Source: Lentisphaeria bacterium (GTDB taxonomy: Bacteria; Verrucomicrobiota; Lentisphaeria; Oligosphaerales; Oligosphaeraceae). Taken from it: DNA of 10,988 nucleotides. The notes beneath the pieces are model-generated. The model was not told the origin of the DNA. It saw nothing but the letters and a program-made list of their open reading frames with translations, and ran no database searches. This document shows, piece by piece, positions 6,885-10,988 of this stretch. The first letter of the stretch is position 1; every line of letters begins with the position of its first letter. A program made the position numbers and the translations under genes. The stretch is taken from the NCBI GenBank assembly GCA_016302725.1, contig JAEDNB010000058.1, positions 1 through 10,988 of the forward strand, in the 5' to 3' direction.

Positions 6885-7741
6885 GGCCTGGCCTCCCCGG
6901 CGGGGCAATACGCCTCCGCGATGGCCGCCGCCATGGCCTTCAGTCCCTCCGTGAGGCGGGAAGGAAGGGGGTCCAGGGGAATCACCCGGCAGCCCAGTTC
7001 CCGGGCAAGCGCCTTGGCCGAACGGGGGGAAAACTGGGGCTGGACGAAGATGGCGGGCAGGGCCAGTTCCCGGGCCCTGGACAGCGCCTGGGTCAAGGTA
7101 CGCCCCGAGGGCTCCTTTCCCTCCTCCTCGATGGCGATTTGCCCGATTCCGCATTCGTCCAGGAAGAAGCCGAAGGCGGGGTGGTAGACCAGGACGGAGC
7201 GCCCTTCCAGGGGGGCGAGGAGGGCGCGGATTTCCCGGCCCGCCTTCTCCAGGGAGGCCCGGTAGTCCGCCAGCCGCCGTCGGAACTGGGCCTCCTGGCC
7301 GGGGCGCAGGGCGCAGAGGGCGCGGCAGACATTGTCGGCATAGAGGAGCATGTTGGACACGGAGAGCCACACATGGGGGTCGTCGCCCCCCTCGGGGAAA
7401 TTCCGGCGTCGCATGCCCTCCGCCCCATTGACCAGGGAGAGGCGTGGGAAGGCGCGGCGCAGCCGGGGCAGCAGGGCCTCCTCGAAGGGGGCGCCAATCA
7501 GGAAGAGGGCCTGGCTCCGCCCCAGGGCCGCCACGCTCCGCGCATCAGGCTGGTAGGTCTCCGGATTACTTCCCGCAGGGAGAAGCACCCCCACGGAGAC
7601 CTCCTTCCCTCCGATGGCCTCCACCGCCTCCGCCATGGGGGGCAGGGAGACATAGACCTCCACAGGCCCCTCCTGCGCCCACAGGCACGGCCAGGAAAGG
7701 CCCAGGGCCACGGCCAGGAACACACCGAGAATCCCTTTCAT
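6881..7741 (-). CDS. znuA: Periplasmic metal-binding protein of the importer (ZnuA/cluster 9 type)
   Basis: A 286-residue exported solute-binding protein delivering metal to the ZnuB/ZnuC importer. An N-terminal signal peptide (hydrophobic 4-18, probable cleavage after LWA at 22) is of the signal-peptidase I kind; no good lipobox surrounds C19. Metal-site positions can be aligned to the family: H123 in DPHVWLS, H187 in YHPAFGFF and D256 in PLDPLP. The first ligand, normally His in an HTYEP-like motif, is Glu61 here (NPETYQP). There is no His-rich loop; the stretch before H123 is short and Arg/Gly-rich. The ATG at 7741 has GGAGG six bases upstream and overlaps the stop of the brkB-like gene (ATGA). 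Its own stop overlaps the znuC start. A zinc substrate is likely; the altered ligand leaves manganese or iron open. Confidence 0.9.
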   Translation of the reverse strand: MKGILGVFLAVALGLSWPCLWAQEGPVEVYVSLPPMAEAVEAIGGKEVSVGVLLPAGSNPETYQPDARSVAALGRSQALFLIGAPFEEALLPRLRRAFPRLSLVNGAEGMRRRNFPEGGDDPHVWLSVSNMLLYADNVCRALCALRPGQEAQFRRRLADYRASLEKAGREIRALLAPLEGRSVLVYHPAFGFFLDECGIGQIAIEEEGKEPSGRTLTQALSRARELALPAIFVQPQFSPRSAKALARELGCRVIPLDPLPSRLTEGLKAMAAAIAEAYCPAGEARP

Positions 7742-9333
7742 CTTCCACCTCCCCGCTCTTCTTTCCGTGGCGTCCCCTCCCCCTGGGGGTGGGAGACCGT
7801 GGGGCCATGGGCGGCGCCGTGCTCAAAAGTGATGGCGGCCATCTCCCGGTCGTGCTTTTCATGGCGTCCCCGCATGAAGGAGACGAAGGCTTCCGGGAGG
7901 CACCGGCTGATGCGCCTGGCGCATTCGGAATCCATGTCCATGAAGGCGTCGGAGACCTGGGAGAGGGAGATTTGGGAGGAGGGGCGCCCCAGGAGATAGT
8001 CGTAGGATTCCGGGGGATCGGCCTCGGGCATCCGCTGGATGACCAGGCCCGCCCGGCTCAAGGTGGCCAGGGAAAACTCCAGTTCCCGGATGGAGACATT
8101 GTGCTCCACGGCGAATTCCGCCGCATTCCAGCACCCGCGCCCCTCGTCGAAGCATCGGCTGATGGACTCCACGATGGCAATGCCCAGGAGCCGGTTCGCC
8201 CCCGCCTCCAGGGGGCGCATCTGCTTGGTCTGCCGAAGCAGGCGCTGGTTTTGGGCGGCATAGCACAGTTCCGCCCCCAGGAGAATCACCATCCAGTTGG
8301 CATAGAGCCACGCCAGGAAAAAGGGGACGGCGGCAAAGCCCCCGTAGATGGTGTTGTACCGGGCCAGCCCAATCTGCCAGCGCACATAGGCCAGCAGGAC
8401 CACTCCCCAGGCAATGGCCGCCACCGTTCCCGCCAGCAGGGCGGGTTTCAGGCGCACCCGCGTGTTGGGCATGAAGAGATACAGCGCCGCAAAGGAGAGC
8501 ACCAGGAAGAAGAAAAGGAGGGCATGGGCCAGGAAGCGCCCCCAATACAGCACGGCGGGGGAGTGGGTATGGAGGAGTTCCGCCAGGTTGCCCAGGCGAA
8601 TGAAGGCATGCAGGGAGAGGATTGCCGACAGCATCACCGGCAGCAGGAGCATCACCACGAGATATTCGCTGACCTGGCGCATGAGGCTGCGCCCACGGCG
8701 GACGCACCAAATGTCGTTGAAAGTGTTCTCCAACTTCCGGATGGACATCACCACCGTGAAGACCAGGGTGATCACCCCCACGATTCCCAGGGCCGCGAAA
8801 TTCGTCCTGTCGACGTATCCGATCACCCGGAGAATCCCTTCCTGGAGGGGTTCGGGCAACTCCGCCACAAACCCGGGGCGCACCGGCTTCGCCCTGGGAA
8901 GCGCCTCCGCCTCGTCCGTCCCGGCTTCGGCCGTCTCTGCCGGGGAGGCGGCAGGGGGCTCTTCCCGGGGGACGACCCGGTAGACGACGGTCTCCTTTCC
9001 CCCGGGACCGCTCTTCTGCACCAGGGTTTCGATGCCCAGGTGTTCCAGCAATTGCGTCTGGAAGTCCATTCCCTTGCAGAAGGAGAGGGCGATGGCCAGC
9101 ACCGGTACCAGGGAGACCATGGTGATGTAGGTCAAGGCGCAGCTCTGGAGGGTGCAGCGGTCCTCGAAGACGCCGCGCCCCGTCACCACCAGGAGACGGC
9201 AGAAGGAATACAGCTCCCGTTTCAGGAAGCGGAGGGCGCGGAAATCCGCATTCCAAATCTTCTGGGAGAAGAAATCGACGACAGCGCTCACGGGACGGAA
9301 GCCAAGCCAAAATCGGAAGGGTTCTTCGGGCAT
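7738..9333 (-). CDS. YihY/BrkB-family membrane protein with C-terminal winged-helix-like region
   Basis: A 531-residue protein whose core (about 40-360) matches the YihY/BrkB family: an amphipathic start, a first helix with CALTYITMVSLVPVLAIALS (65-84), then helices near 180-198, 222-245, 265-290, 298-318 and 333-358, including the typical YGGFAAVPFFLAWLYANWM (330-348). A Pro/Ala/Glu-rich insert (about 104-158) separates the first two helices. Beyond residue 375 the chain is soluble, and 385-450 resembles a winged helix (AAEFAVEHNVSIRELEFSLATL region), followed by a polar tail with five His. Members were once annotated as ribonuclease BN, which is no longer accepted; the true role is unknown. 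The ATG at 9333 has no clear Shine-Dalgarno sequence, but the frame runs back only 51 bases to the chrA stop and offers no better start. Its stop overlaps the znuA ATG. Confidence 0.88.
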   Translation of the reverse strand: MPEEPFRFWLGFRPVSAVVDFFSQKIWNADFRALRFLKRELYSFCRLLVVTGRGVFEDRCTLQSCALTYITMVSLVPVLAIALSFCKGMDFQTQLLEHLGIETLVQKSGPGGKETVVYRVVPREEPPAASPAETAEAGTDEAEALPRAKPVRPGFVAELPEPLQEGILRVIGYVDRTNFAALGIVGVITLVFTVVMSIRKLENTFNDIWCVRRGRSLMRQVSEYLVVMLLLPVMLSAILSLHAFIRLGNLAELLHTHSPAVLYWGRFLAHALLFFFLVLSFAALYLFMPNTRVRLKPALLAGTVAAIAWGVVLLAYVRWQIGLARYNTIYGGFAAVPFFLAWLYANWMVILLGAELCYAAQNQRLLRQTKQMRPLEAGANRLLGIAIVESISRCFDEGRGCWNAAEFAVEHNVSIRELEFSLATLSRAGLVIQRMPEADPPESYDYLLGRPSSQISLSQVSDAFMDMDSECARRISRCLPEAFVSFMRGRHEKHDREMAAITFEHGAAHGPTVSHPQGEGTPRKEERGGGR

Positions 9334-9384
9334 GGGGGAGGGGGAATCCTGGAGGTGGCGGGTTCGGTCGGAGGGCGCGCTCCC

Positions 9385-9966
9385 TCAAAGGGAGGCGGGG
9401 AGGAAGAGGAGCCAGCCGGCCAGGGCGGCGCCCAGAAGCACCCAGAGAAGATTGGGCTTCCAGCGCCACTGGATGGCCAGGGTGGCGGCGAAAATCGCCA
9501 CCCCCTGCCAGCAAAGGCCAAAGGATTTGCCGGCCTGCCAGAGGGCGGCCACGGGAGCCGTGAACAGGGAGGTCTCCGCAAAGAAAACCACCGCCGCCCC
9601 AATGAGTCCCAGGGTGGCGGGGCGGATGCCGCAAAGCACCCCCTGCCAATGGGCGTTCTTCTCGAAGGAGCGGAGGAAGAGCGCCACCAGAAGCCCCAGG
9701 GCCAGGGAGGGGGTGGAGACTCCCAGGGTGGAGACCAGGGCTCCGGCAAGGCCCGCCTGCTGCTGCCCGATGTAGGTCGCCGCATTCAGCCCCACGGGCC
9801 CCGGCGTCATCTGCGCCAGGGCCACGATGTCGGCGAACTCCTCCGGGGACATGAGGCCATGGCGGGTGACCAGCTCATCCTGGAAGAAGGGAATCATGGC
9901 GTAGCCGCCGCCGAAGGTGAAGGCGCCAATCTTCACGAAGAGGAGATAGAGGGCCAGGAGGCTCAT
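9385..9966 (-). CDS. chrA: CHR-family transporter, second (C-type) half of a split ChrA pair
   Basis: A 193-residue hydrophobic protein equal to one CHR domain. Family motifs are visible: FVKIGAFTFGGGYAMIPFF (10-28), the DELVTRHGLMSPEEF region (30-44) and TPGPVGLNAATYIG (54-67), followed by five or so helices. Full-length ChrA has two such domains in one chain; here they come as two genes, as in known short-chain CHR pairs that work together. The expected role is chromate (or another oxyanion) export across the inner membrane; many homologues have no tested substrate. The ATG at 9966 overlaps the stop of the first half (ATGA), so equal production is likely. The brkB-like gene begins 51 bases downstream. 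Confidence 0.9.
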   Translation of the reverse strand: MSLLALYLLFVKIGAFTFGGGYAMIPFFQDELVTRHGLMSPEEFADIVALAQMTPGPVGLNAATYIGQQQAGLAGALVSTLGVSTPSLALGLLVALFLRSFEKNAHWQGVLCGIRPATLGLIGAAVVFFAETSLFTAPVAALWQAGKSFGLCWQGVAIFAATLAIQWRWKPNLLWVLLGAALAGWLLFLPASL

Positions 9967-10538
9967 GCCTTTCCCTCCCCATGGTGGCGGAGCCAAAGAT
10001 GCAGGAGCCAGCCGGCCACCCCGCCGGCAAGGAGCACATAGACCGCATTGGCCCCCAGGAAGGCCAGGGACAGGAAGGAAAGCGCCGCCACCGCCCAGGT
10101 GAAGCCCCGGGCCGCCCCCCCCTTCCCCGAGAAGACCTGGCGCCCCAGGCCAACCACCGCATAGAGAATCAGGGCGCTCACCGCCGCCCGCACCCCCAGG
10201 AACGCATGCCCCACGCCGGCATAGGCGCGGAGCCGGAAGACCAGCCCCGCCACCAGCACTATCGCCAGGAAGGGCGGCAGAATCCCCCCCAGCAACGACA
10301 CCAGCGCCCCCGGAATCCCCGCAATCCGGTAGCCCAGAAGCACCCCCATGTTGCAGGCGATGATGCCCGGCATGGACTGCATGGCCGCCACAGTGTCCAC
10401 CATCTCGTCGTCCGTCATCCAGCCACGCTTGCGCACAAACTCCTCCCTCATGGCGGGAAGCATGGCCAGCCCTCCCCCCAGGGTCACCAGGGAGAGGAAG
10501 AAGAAGATGCCAAACAAGGTGCGAAGGCGTTGCAGCAC
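9963..10538 (-). CDS. chrA: CHR-family transporter, first (N-type) half of a split ChrA pair
   Basis: A 191-residue membrane protein with one CHR domain: FFFLSLVTLGGGLAMLPAM (12-30), REEFVRKRGWMTDDE (31-45) and MPGIIACNMGVLLGYRIAG (56-74), then helices to the C-terminus. It should pair with the following CHR protein to make a functional antiparallel transporter, exporting chromate or a related anion. I chose a GTG start at 10538: it begins just before the first conserved helix and has GGAGGG five bases upstream. The frame remains open upstream to an ATG at 10778, but that 80-residue extension is Pro/Cys/Arg/Gly-rich and crosses the hairpin behind efp, so it is not believable. It is the first gene of the seven-gene block. 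Confidence 0.88.
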   Translation of the reverse strand: MLQRLRTLFGIFFFLSLVTLGGGLAMLPAMREEFVRKRGWMTDDEMVDTVAAMQSMPGIIACNMGVLLGYRIAGIPGALVSLLGGILPPFLAIVLVAGLVFRLRAYAGVGHAFLGVRAAVSALILYAVVGLGRQVFSGKGGAARGFTWAVAALSFLSLAFLGANAVYVLLAGGVAGWLLHLWLRHHGEGKA

Positions 10539-10550
10539 GGAGTCCCTCCG
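10538..10550 (-). promoter_or_regulatory. Ribosome-binding site of chrA inside a small hairpin
   Basis: Read on the minus strand, CGGAG (10550-10546), loop GGA and CTCCG (10542-10538) can form a 5-bp GC-rich stem. The Shine-Dalgarno sequence GGAGGG (10549-10544) sits in it, and its last paired base is the first base of the GTG start. The site decides the start codon. Pairing could lower initiation; whether this is regulatory is unknown. Confidence 0.5.
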
Positions 10551-10790
10551 GGGAAGCCCCCCAGGAATGCATAGGGAAAATCCCCCCGGCAGACGGCAAA
10601 GGGCAGCAGACGGACAGGGGGGGCTCCCGCACTGGCCGCCGGCTGCCCGGCTGCATGGATTGTCACCCTCACCCGCCCCGGAAGAGGACCGGAAGGGCTC
10701 CCCCCGACGAAGCAGGGGGAACCCGGGGGCAGACTCCTGCGCCGCCCTGGCGTGGCGAGGGCGGCGCAGGAAGGGCAAGGGGGGATGGAG
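10539..10790. other. Non-coding gap between efp and the chrA-led block
   Basis: About 250 bases without a believable gene. It holds the chrA ribosome-binding site at its left end and the GC-rich hairpin behind efp at its right end. It should carry the promoter for the minus-strand block. The best AT-rich candidate is a TATGCAT (10567-10573, minus strand) following a TTTT run, but the nearest TTGCCG -35-like hexamer is about 20 bases away, so I do not call a promoter. Short direct repeats are present, such as CAGACGG twice near 10590-10613 and CCGGCTGC twice near 10638-10655. No Zur- or Fur-like box was recognised. Confidence 0.5.
10735..10771 (-). terminator. GC-rich hairpin behind efp, probable terminator
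   Basis: The arms TCCTGCGCCGCCCT (10735-10748) and AGGGCGGCGCAGGA (10758-10771) are perfectly complementary over 14 bp around a 9-base loop. The hairpin starts about 20 bases after the efp stop codon, where a terminator would be expected. No T-run follows on the minus strand, so it is either a non-canonical terminator or a 3'-end stabilising structure. The stem is seen directly; the role is inferred from position. Confidence 0.65.
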
Positions 10791-10988
10791 TTACAGGGAG
10801 GCCTTCTTGACCCGGTCGGAGTATTCCCCGGTGCGGGTGTCGATGCGGACCAGGTCGCCGATGCCCACGAAGGTGGGGACGTTGATTTCGTAGCCGTTCT
10901 CGATCTTGGCGGGCTTCAGGCAGTTGGTGGCGGTGTCGCCCTTGAAGCCGGGCTCGGTCTCCGCAATGGTCTTCTCCACGAAGATGGG
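10791..10988 (-). CDS. efp: Elongation factor P, C-terminal part (5' end outside window)
   Basis: The last 65 codons of elongation factor P, the translation factor that relieves ribosome stalling at polyproline runs. The visible part covers the end of OB domain II and domain III: VEKTIAETEPGFKGDTAT near the start, then KPAKIENGYEINVPTFVGIG, and the hallmark DTRTGEYSDRVK close to the end. The residue modified in many species lies in domain I, outside the window. The gene ends with TAA at 10791 and is followed by a strong hairpin, so it is probably transcribed separately from the chrA-led block. The efp match is strong. A paralogue (YeiP) is less likely because the standard GEY-type ending is kept. 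Confidence 0.92.
   Translation of the reverse strand, partial: PIFVEKTIAETEPGFKGDTATNCLKPAKIENGYEINVPTFVGIGDLVRIDTRTGEYSDRVKKASL

Noticed and set aside
6885..7370. Upstream extension of znuC in the same frame
   Set aside because: It overlaps znuA in another frame and encodes Pro/Arg/Gly-rich sequence; the ATGA overlap and Shine-Dalgarno sequence fix the start at 6884.
9360..9384. Possible terminator stem (GAGGG...CCCTC) between chrA and the brkB-like gene
   Set aside because: The stem has only about five pairs and no T-run, and the tight gene packing argues for read-through.
7444..10041. 865-codon open frame on the plus strand across brkB and chrA
   Set aside because: It spans several well-recognised minus-strand genes and encodes low-complexity Gly/His/Glu/Pro-rich sequence without motifs; it is a shadow frame.
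10539..10778. 80-residue upstream extension of the first chrA half
   Set aside because: Pro/Cys/Arg-rich, not membrane-like, and it crosses the efp terminator hairpin; the GTG at 10538 has a good ribosome-binding site.
1..10988. CRISPR arrays, insertion sequences, tRNA or phage genes
   Set aside because: No regularly spaced repeats, transposase or integrase motifs, tRNA-like arms or phage structural motifs were seen on either strand.

Overview
This is a GC-rich (by eye about two thirds G+C), densely coding bacterial window with two convergent gene blocks. A Gram-negative-type envelope is suggested by ZnuA having a cleavable signal peptide rather than a lipobox, the Na/Pi cotransporter-PhoU fusion and the BrkB-type membrane protein. 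I cannot fix the phylum from sequence alone. A Verrucomicrobiota/Lentisphaerota/Kiritimatiellota-type bacterium would fit the gene styles, but that is a guess. No rRNA, tRNA, CRISPR array, insertion sequence or phage gene is visible.

Left block, plus strand (1-4013): a short AT-richer leader holds a long imperfect inverted repeat just before the first gene. Then come a Na+/phosphate cotransporter with a C-terminal PhoU-like domain (140-1867), an OmpR/PhoB-type response regulator (1888-2583) and a membrane sensor histidine kinase (2580-4013). The regulator and kinase share a 4-base ATGA overlap. The block looks like a phosphate-uptake and phosphate-sensing operon without pst genes in view. A perfect 22-bp palindrome lies in the last codons of the transporter, just before the regulator.

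Right block, minus strand (10538 down to 4033): seven tightly packed genes run chrA (N-type half), chrA (C-type half), yihY/brkB-like, znuA, znuC, znuB and an M24 (Xaa-Pro type) metallopeptidase. Three junctions are ATGA overlaps, one is an 8-base overlap, and the other two are short gaps, so co-transcription and translational coupling are likely. The products form a split CHR-family (chromate/anion) transporter, a BrkB-like membrane protein with a winged-helix tail, a complete zinc/manganese-type ABC importer (binding protein, ATPase, permease) and a metal-dependent peptidase. Metal handling is a plausible theme, but a functional link between the CHR pair and the importer is inference.

Right edge: the 3' end of elongation factor P (efp) enters on the minus strand. 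Behind it lie a strong GC-rich hairpin (likely its terminator) and about 250 bp of non-coding DNA, which must hold the promoter of the seven-gene block. The two blocks converge with only 19 bases between stop codons and no clear terminator.

Most of this is ordinary, well-recognised housekeeping and transport content. The items most worth checking are the two palindromes around the phosphate block, the Glu-for-His replacement in the ZnuA metal site, the His-bearing tails in the zinc block, and the small hairpin that would hide the chrA ribosome-binding site.
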